Below are positions 38,784-46,428 of a stretch of 62,694 bases of DNA, piece by piece. The DNA comes from Paucilactobacillus wasatchensis. Its GTDB lineage: Bacteria; Bacillota; Bacilli; Lactobacillales; Lactobacillaceae. The stretch lies in contig NZ_AWTT01000005.1 of NCBI RefSeq assembly GCF_000876205.1, forward strand, positions 1 through 62,694, written 5' to 3'. Position 1 is the first letter of the stretch, and every line of letters begins with the position of its first letter. The notes beneath the pieces are model-generated. The model was not told the origin of the DNA. It did not search any database and saw only the letters and a program-made list of their open reading frames with translations. A program made the translations under genes and the position numbers.

Positions 38784-39626
38784 CTAAAATTCTTCGTACA
38801 CTGCTGGATCTTGATTTGATGTTCTACCATCATTTTTTGTTAAACCGTTGATCGTTTGCATTTCAGCCTCTGTTAATCGAAAATCAAATAAGCTGAGATT
38901 CTCAAGTTGGCGGTTGGGCTTAGTAGCTTTTGGGATCGTGATTGTAGCCAACTGCAATTCCCACCGTAAAATTACTTGAGCAACACTAACTTCATGTTTA
39001 ACAGCAATTTGTTTGATCGTAGCATCATGCAACATTTCGCTAGCGCGACCCAATGGACTCCAATCAATTGTCGCAATGTTATGTTGCTGATTATACTGTC
39101 GTAACGCCTGATTATTAAAGTATGGATGTAGTTCAATTTCGTTAACAACCGGATCAACACCAGTTTCTTTGTTCAACTTTTCTAGGTGCACTGGTAAGAA
39201 ATTCGACACACCAATCGATTTAATCAATCCAAATTTTTGAGCATCAATCAAAGCTTGCCAGGCTTCAACATAAAATCCTTGGTTGGGGTTCGGCCAGTGG
39301 ATTAAGTATAGGTCAATATAATCAAGACCTGTCCGCAAGACGGATTCTTGAATTGCTTTAATTGCCTGGTCGTATCGCTGATAGCGACCTGGTAATTTCG
39401 ATAATACTGTAATTTGTTCGCGTGGCACACTACTCCGGCGAATCGCCTCACCCACTGCTGCTTCATTATCGTAGTTGAAGGCAGCATCTAAAAAGCGATA
39501 GCCAACGTTTAATGCACTCGTCATCGCATTGACGCCTGAAAAGCCATTCAGTAAATAAGTACCAAACCCGATTTGTGGTATTTGATTACCATCGTTTAAT
39601 TTAATTTGATTAACATTTGTCGCCAT
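38784..39626 (-). CDS. Aldo/keto reductase
   Basis: A 280-residue NADPH-dependent TIM-barrel oxidoreductase of the AKR5-like group. The catalytic residues are visible: Asp and Tyr in FLDAAFNYDNEAAVGEAIR (quoted as DAAFNYDNE), Lys in VLSKLPG and His in LYLIHWPNP. The NADP-binding TIPKATKPNRQLENL is also present. GGAGGTAACTT precedes ATG 39626. It lies 29 bases after the DUF1634 gene on the same strand and could be part of that transcript. Its substrate is not deducible. Confidence 0.92.
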   Translation of the reverse strand: MATNVNQIKLNDGNQIPQIGFGTYLLNGFSGVNAMTSALNVGYRFLDAAFNYDNEAAVGEAIRRSSVPREQITVLSKLPGRYQRYDQAIKAIQESVLRTGLDYIDLYLIHWPNPNQGFYVEAWQALIDAQKFGLIKSIGVSNFLPVHLEKLNKETGVDPVVNEIELHPYFNNQALRQYNQQHNIATIDWSPLGRASEMLHDATIKQIAVKHEVSVAQVILRWELQLATITIPKATKPNRQLENLSLFDFRLTEAEMQTINGLTKNDGRTSNQDPAVYEEF

Positions 39627-39655
39627 AAGTTACCTCCAAAATCTATTTTCTAAAA

Positions 39656-40030
39656 TTAAACGCCAAACATTCCAATCACCATTGCAAAAATCAGAATGAT
39701 TAACACTAGGGTTGTGATCCAGACATACATTTTATCATGAGCAACGTAAAATGCATAAATAGACACAATTACTCGCAAAACGGGAGTTAAAATTAGCAGA
39801 AATAAACCAATCATAATAATGGCGTACGATTTTAAGCCAATAGCACCCTGAATTAAGCTGCTGAAGGTTGTCGGGTGAAATGAGCCTGAATAACCAGATT
39901 TACCGGTTAATAGCAGCATTAACACACCAATTAACATTACGGCAGCGGCAAGCAGCACACCAACTTGCATTACCTTACCAATTAGTTGTTCAACATTATC
40001 CATTTCTGTCTTATTTTGCTGATTCTTCAT
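39656..40030 (-). CDS. DUF1634 membrane protein
   Basis: A 124-residue protein with three hydrophobic segments (around residues 14-36, 64-88 and 97-122), matching DUF1634. Its ATG directly abuts the stop codon of the TauE/SafE gene (TAAATG), so translation is probably coupled. DUF1634 proteins are regularly encoded next to TauE/SafE permeases and may be an accessory subunit, an inference from recurrent pairing. Confidence 0.85.
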   Translation of the reverse strand: MKNQQNKTEMDNVEQLIGKVMQVGVLLAAAVMLIGVLMLLLTGKSGYSGSFHPTTFSSLIQGAIGLKSYAIIMIGLFLLILTPVLRVIVSIYAFYVAHDKMYVWITTLVLIILIFAMVIGMFGV

Positions 40031-40882
40031 TTAGAATGTCACCCCGAATCCTTTGAGAAACATCTGTAAGCCCATATAAAATAAAATTGGCACAAAAATA
40101 ATTCTTAGTACTCGTGGTTGAATTCGTTGCATAATCCGAGTACCGATCGCCGCACCAACTAAAATGCCAAGTGCTAATGGTGCAGCAATTTCAGGTTTGA
40201 TTGCACCATCAAAAAAATAGACTGTGGCACTTGCAGCGGCAGTAACCCCCATCATCAAATTACTAGTAGCACTAGAAGGCTTCAATGGCATTTTCATAAT
40301 GGTATCCATTGCAATAACTTTGAAAACACCACTGCCAATGCCTAACAGACCACTGGCCAACCCTGCACCGTACATCATTGCAAAACCACCAGGAACATGG
40401 GTTACTTCATAATCATTTTGTGACATCGACACTTTATCGTAGTACGATCCATTTAACTTCAATTTATTAGCCCATTGGTCAGGATGCACAACTATGGTCT
40501 GATTTGCTTTTCCCTTTCCCCATAGTTTTTGAATCATGTTGAAACATGAGTACAGTAGAAATAAACCAAAAATAGTCTCTAACCACAATGGATGAATAAT
40601 TCCCGTCAAAATGGCGCCCGTAATGGCGCCAATTGTGGTGGCTATTTCCAGAAACATTGCTACCCGTAAATTAAGTAAATCGTCACGTAAGTAGGCAATC
40701 GTTGCCCCAGAACTAGTCGCAATCACAGCAATAACACTGGCGCCAATGGCATAGCGAATTGGCAAACCGACCATCACAGTTAACACCGGGATCACGATCA
40801 TTCCGCCACCAATCCCCAGCAAAGAGCCCAGTGTTCCCGAGATAACTCCCAAAAATAGTAATAATAATGCTGTTTCAATCAC
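40031..40882 (-). CDS. TauE/SafE family sulfite/anion exporter
   Basis: A 283-residue permease with about seven to eight membrane segments and the family's duplicated motif: GTLGSLLGIGGGMIVIPVL near the N-terminus and ASGLLGIGSGVFKVIAMD in the second half. Members move sulfite, sulfoacetate or other organosulfur anions. The start is GTG 40882. It is the first gene of the pair with DUF1634. Its nearness to methionine sulfoxide reductases is compatible with sulfur metabolism, but that link is weak. Confidence 0.88.
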   Translation of the reverse strand: MIETALLLLFLGVISGTLGSLLGIGGGMIVIPVLTVMVGLPIRYAIGASVIAVIATSSGATIAYLRDDLLNLRVAMFLEIATTIGAITGAILTGIIHPLWLETIFGLFLLYSCFNMIQKLWGKGKANQTIVVHPDQWANKLKLNGSYYDKVSMSQNDYEVTHVPGGFAMMYGAGLASGLLGIGSGVFKVIAMDTIMKMPLKPSSATSNLMMGVTAAASATVYFFDGAIKPEIAAPLALGILVGAAIGTRIMQRIQPRVLRIIFVPILFYMGLQMFLKGFGVTF

Positions 40883-40974
40883 TCTTTGTCGCCCGCTTCC
40901 TCAAAATTTATAATGATTCCATTCTACTTTTTATAGGCAAAAAGTACAAATCGTAATTAAAATAGTTAACAAAT

Positions 40975-41020
40975 AAAAAAACTAATTAACAAATTCAAAG
41001 TGAATTTGACAACTAGTTTA
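40975..41020 (-). terminator. Terminator of msrA transcript
   Basis: On the minus strand an AACTA...TAGTT outer stem and CAAATTC / GAATTTG inner stem are followed by TTTTTTT, 25 bases beyond the msrA stop. Confidence 0.65.
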
Positions 41021-41043
41021 TTACTTCATTTACATAATATTCA

Positions 41044-41568
41044 TTACTTAGTTTGCCAGTGTTGACTGATAAATTGTTCACGGCCACCACGTTCTTCCAT
41101 CTCATGACGTAGCGGATTCTTCCGGTAAAAATCCTGATGATAGTCTTCTGCTGGATAAAATGGCTTAGCATCTTCAATTTTAGTGACAATCGGATCATCA
41201 AATGGATTATTGTCAATTAAATGCTTCCTTGAGGCAGTTGCCACATTTTTTTGCTCCGCACTATTGACAAAAATAACCGGTCGATAACTGTCGCCACGAT
41301 CCTGAAATTGACCCATTGCATCAGTTGGATCTGTCTGTCGCCAATATATTTCAACCAACTGCTGATAACTAATTATATCTGGATCAAATGTAATCTCCAC
41401 AGCTTCAGTATGCCCCGTCGTGTGACTGCAGACTTCCTCATAAGTTGGATTAACCGTATGCCCACCTGTATAACCAGAGATGACCTTTTTAATGCCTGGC
41501 TGCGTATCAAATGGCTTGACCATACACCAAAAACATCCACCTGCAAATATTGCTTTTTCTTCTGCCAT
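41044..41568 (-). CDS. msrA: Peptide-methionine (S)-S-oxide reductase
   Basis: A 174-residue MsrA repairing the S-epimer of methionine sulfoxide. The catalytic cysteine is in [14 protein letters not shown], with [18 protein letters not shown] (quoted as [16 protein letters not shown]) and [13 protein letters not shown] also typical. GGAG precedes ATG 41568, 17 bases after the msrB stop. The order FeS protein-msrB-msrA on one strand suggests one oxidative-damage-repair transcript. Confidence 0.95.
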   Translation of the reverse strand: MAEEKAIFAGGCFWCMVKPFDTQPGIKKVISGYTGGHTVNPTYEEVCSHTTGHTEAVEITFDPDIISYQQLVEIYWRQTDPTDAMGQFQDRGDSYRPVIFVNSAEQKNVATASRKHLIDNNPFDDPIVTKIEDAKPFYPAEDYHQDFYRKNPLRHEMEERGGREQFISQHWQTK

Positions 41569-41585
41569 GTAAGAATCACTCCCAC

Positions 41586-42029
41586 TTATTTGAATAACTG
41601 TTTATATTTGCCGTATCCTGCATCTTCTAGTTTATCATATGGAATGAATTTAAGAGCAGCCGAATTAATACAGTATCTAAGACCGCCTTCTTGTATTGGA
41701 CCATCATCAAAAACATGCCCTAAATGAGATTGAGCTTCTTTACTTTGTACTTCAGTACGGAGCATGCCAAACGACTGATCCGTTTTTTGTGTTAAGTTTT
41801 GTTCATTAATTGGTTTGGTAAAAGATGGCCAACCGCAACCCGCATCATATTTATCGGTGGAAGAAAACAACGCTTCACCACTTACAATGTCTACGTAGAT
41901 TCCTTGGTCATAAAAATCATCGTACTTACCCGTAAAAGCTGGTTCGGTGGCTCCGTGTTGTGTTACGGCAAATTCTTCACGAGTTAATGTTTGTTTTAAG
42001 TCTTCTGTACTTTTATTTTGTTTACTCAT
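41586..42029 (-). CDS. msrB: Peptide-methionine (R)-S-oxide reductase
   Basis: A 147-residue MsrB repairing the R-epimer of methionine sulfoxide. Motifs are [33 protein letters not shown] and the catalytic cysteine in [15 protein letters not shown] see no CxxC zinc pairs, so it belongs to the zinc-less type; the Cys in DAGCGWPSF may act as resolving residue. It lies between the FeS-protein gene and msrA on the same strand. Confidence 0.95.
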   Translation of the reverse strand: MSKQNKSTEDLKQTLTREEFAVTQHGATEPAFTGKYDDFYDQGIYVDIVSGEALFSSTDKYDAGCGWPSFTKPINEQNLTQKTDQSFGMLRTEVQSKEAQSHLGHVFDDGPIQEGGLRYCINSAALKFIPYDKLEDAGYGKYKQLFK

Positions 42030-42059
42030 AAATTTTTGTCTACCCTTTCACTGTCATTG

Positions 42060-42419
42060 TTAAATGGCTTGCTTACTCAAGTCCAAAACAACAATATTGG
42101 AATCAAGTAGCTCCCCTTCACCACTGAGCGGCATCGTTTGAAAGTTTGACTTAAAATCCAACTGCATGTGATCATTCAGATACTGCTTAGAGTATCCCTT
42201 GTAATAAATGGTACCAAGTTCAGTTTCAATTGATTCATCGTAATCAGGAATTGCCAATCCTTTATCAACAAAAATTAACTGAAATGCGGTATCCAATGAG
42301 CAAACTCCAACGTTTGAAAATGGACCAACACCATCGTCTAAACTAAGTAGTATTTTTGAATTTGGCTGCATGTATTTTGCTAATTTGTCTTTTGCAGCTG
42401 CTGTAAATGTTAGTTCCAT
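42060..42419 (-). CDS. HesB/IscA-like iron-sulfur cluster biosynthesis family protein
   Basis: A 119-residue protein of the lactobacillus HesB-like/YfhF group (MELTFTAAAKDKLAKY, ILLSLDDGVGPFSN, GTIYYKGYSKQYL). It keeps the fold but has only one cysteine (GVCSLD), not the three expected for Fe-S scaffolds of the IscA type, so cluster delivery is doubtful. GGAGGATT precedes ATG 42419; the upstream in-frame GTG/ATG codons lack sites. It is the first gene of the msr transcript. Confidence 0.78.
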   Translation of the reverse strand: MELTFTAAAKDKLAKYMQPNSKILLSLDDGVGPFSNVGVCSLDTAFQLIFVDKGLAIPDYDESIETELGTIYYKGYSKQYLNDHMQLDFKSNFQTMPLSGEGELLDSNIVVLDLSKQAI

Positions 42420-42562
42420 TAGTCTAATCCTCCAATAAAAGAATTTATAATATGTTGTACACAACCTTTTGTTCATTCCAAATGTAAACTGATTCGGGTC
42501 GTTATGCAACTAAATTGCTCAAAAGAGCAGAAAAATGGACGACCAAATTACGGTCATGGGGC

Positions 42563-42609
42563 CTAAATAAAGGGAATGATGCGAAGTTCGTATCATTCCC
42601 TTTATTTAG
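42563..42609. terminator. Large palindromic hairpin, probable terminator of nox
   Basis: The arms CTAAATAAAGGGAATGAT and ATCATTCCCTTTATTTAG pair perfectly, and the interior CGAA-G-TTCG continues the stem, so almost the whole 47 bases fold on themselves. It lies 76 bases beyond the nox stop. There is no U-tract, so termination is likely but not certain. Confidence 0.5.
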
Positions 42610-42685
42610 CCAAACGCTGTAAACTGTTTATTTTCCAACCTTTTATCTATCAAAGATTATCAAAAATATTAATTTTTTAAATCCA

Positions 42686-44026
42686 CTATTTTTCATTTGC
42701 TTTTGCCACAGCTGTCATTGCTAATGCATTAACATAGTTTAACGGTTGATCGTAATTTGGCTGGAAGAACATATCAACCATTGATAAATCATCGATAGTC
42801 ATCTTATTTTGGATTGCAAGTGAAATCACATTGGCCGATTGTGCACAGTCATATTCACTGTAGAATGACCCGCCTAAGACAACTCTAGTTTGAGGATCCC
42901 ATACTAGCTTCATTAAAATTGGTGTGGTAGACAACATGAACTCTGGACGGTAGTCCTGGTCTAAAACAACACTGTCAACATTGACACCACGCTGTTTTGC
43001 ACCAGTGACTGTTAGTCCTGATGAGGCTAACGTCTTACCAAATAATGCGACGGCAGATGAAGACTGTGTTCCCAAATATTTAACAGTTGGTTTTTCAATG
43101 TTGTGACCAACTAGGATTCCTTGGCGAACGGCATTTGTTGCTAGTGGAATATAGTCATCTTTACCAGTTGGATTATAGTGTACAACCGAAGAATCACCAG
43201 CTGCAAAAATATCAGGATCAGATGTTTGCATGTAAGCATCAGTAACAATTGCACCGTTTTCGAGCATCTTTACTTTACCCTTCAACAACTCTGTTCGTGG
43301 TCGAAAGCCAGCACACAAAACAGCTAAATCTGCTGGATAACTATTATTTGTGGTAGTAACTGTTACCTGATCATCACCGCTGAATGATTTCACCAATTCA
43401 CCTAATGCTAATTTAACTCCATGATCGGTATAATCTTTAGCAACTTGATCCGAAATTTCGGTATCAAAATTTTTAGCAAGCACATTTGGTAAACCATCAA
43501 TTAAAGTAACTTTTTTACCAGCTAAGCTAAATTGTTCAGCTAATTCAGCACCGATGTAACCGGCACCAATTACTACTACAGATTTAGCTTCTGCACCTGC
43601 AGCTTTAATTTCTTTCGCATCATTATAGTTTTTACATAATTTTACATTTTTATTATCGATCCCATCAATTGGAGGAATTACTGGAGCTGAGCCAGTTGTT
43701 ACCACCAACTTATCATAGGAATCATTACTAGTATCGCCTGTAATTAAATTTTTAACGGTTATTGTCTTATTTTCCGTATCAACATTTAATACATCATGTT
43801 GCATCTTCATATTGGCACTAAGCTTAGTAAGCGCTTCTGGTGATGAATAAAACATTTTGGCCGGATCTGAAACGTGATCACCAACCCAAAGCGCGATTCC
43901 GCATGATAAAAAAGACAAGTTGTCATTGCGCTCATAGACCGTTACATCATAGTCTGGGTGTTCCGTTAACATTTGTTGTGCCGAAAAAGTACCTGCGTGT
44001 GTACATCCAATAATAATTACTTTCAT
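42686..44026 (-). CDS. nox: H2O-forming NADH oxidase / pyridine nucleotide-disulfide oxidoreductase
   Basis: A 446-residue flavoprotein of the NADH oxidase/peroxidase group. The N-terminal FAD motif is IIIGCTHAGT with His10, the single redox cysteine sits in SFLSCGIALWVG (about residue 42), the NAD-binding motif is VVVIGAGYIGAELAEQF, and the second FAD motif is DIFAAGDSSVVHYN. The arrangement fits water-forming Nox2, which uses O2 to regenerate NAD+; NADH peroxidase is the alternative. ATG 44026 follows GGAG; GTG 44035 has no site. Its promoter region contains several inverted repeats. Confidence 0.9.
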   Translation of the reverse strand: MKVIIIGCTHAGTFSAQQMLTEHPDYDVTVYERNDNLSFLSCGIALWVGDHVSDPAKMFYSSPEALTKLSANMKMQHDVLNVDTENKTITVKNLITGDTSNDSYDKLVVTTGSAPVIPPIDGIDNKNVKLCKNYNDAKEIKAAGAEAKSVVVIGAGYIGAELAEQFSLAGKKVTLIDGLPNVLAKNFDTEISDQVAKDYTDHGVKLALGELVKSFSGDDQVTVTTTNNSYPADLAVLCAGFRPRTELLKGKVKMLENGAIVTDAYMQTSDPDIFAAGDSSVVHYNPTGKDDYIPLATNAVRQGILVGHNIEKPTVKYLGTQSSSAVALFGKTLASSGLTVTGAKQRGVNVDSVVLDQDYRPEFMLSTTPILMKLVWDPQTRVVLGGSFYSEYDCAQSANVISLAIQNKMTIDDLSMVDMFFQPNYDQPLNYVNALAMTAVAKANEK

Positions 44027-44057
44027 CTGTGTCACTCCTATTGTTCAAATTGTCACA

Positions 44058-44112
44058 ATCATGAACTACATTGTTCACGATTTTATTGTACTCTAAATAA
44101 GTGAAAAGACAA
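44058..44112 (-). promoter_or_regulatory. nox promoter with a downstream inverted repeat
   Basis: On the minus strand TTGTCT (44107-44112) and TACAAT (44085-44090) are spaced 16 bases. Just downstream, ATCGTGAAC-6-GTTCATGAT (44058-44081, one mismatch) could be an operator in the leader. It is not a match to the Rex consensus spacing; the regulator is unknown. Confidence 0.45.
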
Positions 44113-44280
44113 ATAAAAATTTTATCAGTCCAAAGATATTTTACGGTATCCCTGATATATCAGCCGTCGATTCGCTATCACCTGATAGTTGAATTGATAT
44201 TATTAATCATATTAAATAATTTTTTTAAATAGATATGAGTAAAAAAAACTCCCTAAATGATCGCGCATGATTGAACAAAA
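44113..44280. other. Intergenic region upstream of nox with two perfect palindromes
   Basis: No gene is visible between the nox promoter and the ppaC terminator. Two palindromes stand close together: CTGATATATCAG (44152-44163) and CTATCA-cc-TGATAG (44175-44188). They lie 40-100 bases upstream of the nox -35 and could be activator sites. Confidence 0.4.
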
Positions 44281-44314
44281 AAACCAAAGCGAGTAAAAAT
44301 ACCCACTTTGGTTA
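44280..44314 (-). terminator. ppaC terminator
   Basis: On the minus strand AACCAAAG...CTTTGGTT with a T-tract of seven, 19 bases past the ppaC stop. Confidence 0.8.
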
Positions 44315-44331
44315 GGAACAATAAATCTTAC

Positions 44332-45261
44332 TTATTCAAATGCAGATGTCAATGGAGGCACAACCTGTTTCTTACGTGAAACGACTCCAGGCAAACTCAT
44401 GCGATTTTGTGCATCAAGTTTCTTGCCAAACGCAGTTTCAACCACATTCTTAGGATCACCAACAACCAGTAATTCAGAATTACTGTCTAAAATATTGGTA
44501 GCCAGTAATAAAAATAAATCATAGCCATTGCCACTGTTTTCATTTGTCATTGCTTCTTCTAGTCCAGCCTGGCGCGAGAAAACATCATCCAAATCCACTG
44601 TATTGACTTGGCCAATACGAACCTTCTTACCACCAAGATCAAATGATTTAGCATCGCCATCAACTAAGTCTAGATCTGACTTACTAGCAAGGTCAGTTCC
44701 TGCTTTGAGCATATCAAGACCATAACTATCAACGTCAATATCAGCAATTTGTGCTAGTGCCCGTAGTGCTTCACGGTCTTCATCAGTAGTTGTTGGTGAT
44801 TTTAATAGCAACGTATCAGAAACAATTGCCGACAACATTAACCCAGCAAGTTGAGCAGGAATATCGATTTTATTATCAGCAAACATCCGAGTTAAAATTG
44901 TGCTGGTACAACCAACTGGTCGTGCTGTATACCAAAGTGGTTGTGCTGTTTGAAAATTGGCAATTCGATGATGATCCACCACATGAGTTACAGTAACATC
45001 GCTCAAATCACTCACACTTTGCTGTGCTTCATTGTGGTCCACCAACATAACTTCTTTAACTTCATTAGCAGCCGTCTTGATTACTCGTGGGGCTGGCTCA
45101 CCAAAGTGATTCAATACATAATTGGTTTCTGCATTAGGCTCACCTAAAGCAACAGCCTCAGTATCGAAACCCAGTTGATTTTGAAGATATGAAAATGCCT
45201 TAGCAGCGACAATTGCATCTGTATCTGGACTTTGGTGACCGAAAACTAATTCCTTACTCAT
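44332..45261 (-). CDS. ppaC: Manganese-dependent inorganic pyrophosphatase
   Basis: A 309-residue family II (DHH) pyrophosphatase hydrolysing PPi in the cytoplasm. Motifs are [14 protein letters not shown] (His/Asp metal ligands), [21 protein letters not shown] (DHH) and the C-terminal substrate-binding [22 protein letters not shown] precedes ATG 45261. It follows the LysR-type gene by six bases and is therefore likely co-transcribed with it, with the terminator behind. Confidence 0.96.
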   Translation of the reverse strand: MSKELVFGHQSPDTDAIVAAKAFSYLQNQLGFDTEAVALGEPNAETNYVLNHFGEPAPRVIKTAANEVKEVMLVDHNEAQQSVSDLSDVTVTHVVDHHRIANFQTAQPLWYTARPVGCTSTILTRMFADNKIDIPAQLAGLMLSAIVSDTLLLKSPTTTDEDREALRALAQIADIDVDSYGLDMLKAGTDLASKSDLDLVDGDAKSFDLGGKKVRIGQVNTVDLDDVFSRQAGLEEAMTNENSGNGYDLFLLLATNILDSNSELLVVGDPKNVVETAFGKKLDAQNRMSLPGVVSRKKQVVPPLTSAFE

Positions 45262-45267
45262 AATTAA

Positions 45268-46242
45268 TTACTCCTCCTTGTTTTTTCCCGCAACGATATC
45301 ATCTAATCGTTGATAATAATCCTTTTCCGTTAAATATGCTTCAAACTGCTCTAAGAATTGAGCAATTCGTGGAATTTGATCCTTTGCATTACGATAAACG
45401 AATGACAAATCAAATTTAATTTGTGGATCAAATGTAGCCGTTAAAATTTCATCACGATCAGGACGTGACATTACGTAACTCTTTGGTAGTGCTGAATAGG
45501 TATTGGTTGCCTTCATGAACCGATAAATTTGTCCGGGCTGTGTAAAGCGAGCCACAATATTAGGCTGGTCGATCATTTGATTTTTGTATTCTTCGTTAAC
45601 CATTTGATCGAGGTAGTACCCAACTGGATAAGTGACCCACGGGCAATCTAGGGCTTTCTTTGGCTTAATACGTTTTCGACTAGCTAACTCATTGTTATGA
45701 TGGATAAATAATAAGTCTTCACTCATAATCTTCTTGGAATCGTATGGCTTCCAATTTTTAATGCTATTATCTGGCAAATACATGATGGCCGAATCAATCT
45801 CGTTATTTTCCAAGCCGTCCCAAATTTCTTTTCTCGTCAGCATGTGGAATGTGATGTGAATGTCAGGATTTTCCTCATAATATTTTACCGCAAATGCTTC
45901 TAACACCTGTGTCTCAATTGAAGCTAAAATACCAAGATGAATTTCACCATGATTAGCACTGGTCGTTTGTTGAATTTCATCGGTTGCTTCATTCAACAAA
46001 TCATAAATATTATGTGTCGTATGCAACATTGTATAACCAGCATCAGATAATCTCAGCTTTTTACCCACCGAGTAAAACAATGGTGCTCCAACAGTACGTT
46101 CCAGCTTTTTAATTTGTTGCGTCAACGCTGGCTGCGTAATTCCTAGAATCTGTGCCGCCTGGGTATAATTCATGGTTTCAGTTAATTGTAAAAAATATGT
46201 GAGCGTTTTGGATGAAAAAATACTTTCTTGTTTTGATTTCAT
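45268..46242 (-). CDS. LysR-family transcriptional regulator
   Basis: A 324-residue LTTR. The N-terminal winged helix-turn-helix is at about residues 13-72 (FLQLTETMNYTQAAQILGIT, then QPALTQQIKKLE), followed by the periplasmic-binding-like effector domain (GEIHLGILASIETQVLEAF). GAAAGGA precedes ATG 46242. It is directly upstream of ppaC on the same strand, an unusual partner for a LysR protein, whose targets are more often divergent. Effector and regulon are unknown. Confidence 0.9.
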   Translation of the reverse strand: MKSKQESIFSSKTLTYFLQLTETMNYTQAAQILGITQPALTQQIKKLERTVGAPLFYSVGKKLRLSDAGYTMLHTTHNIYDLLNEATDEIQQTTSANHGEIHLGILASIETQVLEAFAVKYYEENPDIHITFHMLTRKEIWDGLENNEIDSAIMYLPDNSIKNWKPYDSKKIMSEDLLFIHHNNELASRKRIKPKKALDCPWVTYPVGYYLDQMVNEEYKNQMIDQPNIVARFTQPGQIYRFMKATNTYSALPKSYVMSRPDRDEILTATFDPQIKFDLSFVYRNAKDQIPRIAQFLEQFEAYLTEKDYYQRLDDIVAGKNKEE

Positions 46243-46428
46243 ACGGTGGTTTCCTTTCGATTGTTAGTGTATTATTTATAACTTTTCATTCTTATAACTA
46301 TTATAATGAAATAATGGTTAATTTTCAAAAGATTAGTTTTTAATAATCGACTTTATTATTCTACTACTTCCCACCCCAAAAAAGATCGAAAAAAATGTAT
46401 TTATTTTTTGATGATTATATTAAGTTTT

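Noticed and set aside
44058-44081. Rex (NADH-sensing) operator in the nox leader
   Set aside because: The half-sites are spaced by eight bases between GTGAA and TTCAT rather than four, so the Rex consensus does not fit.
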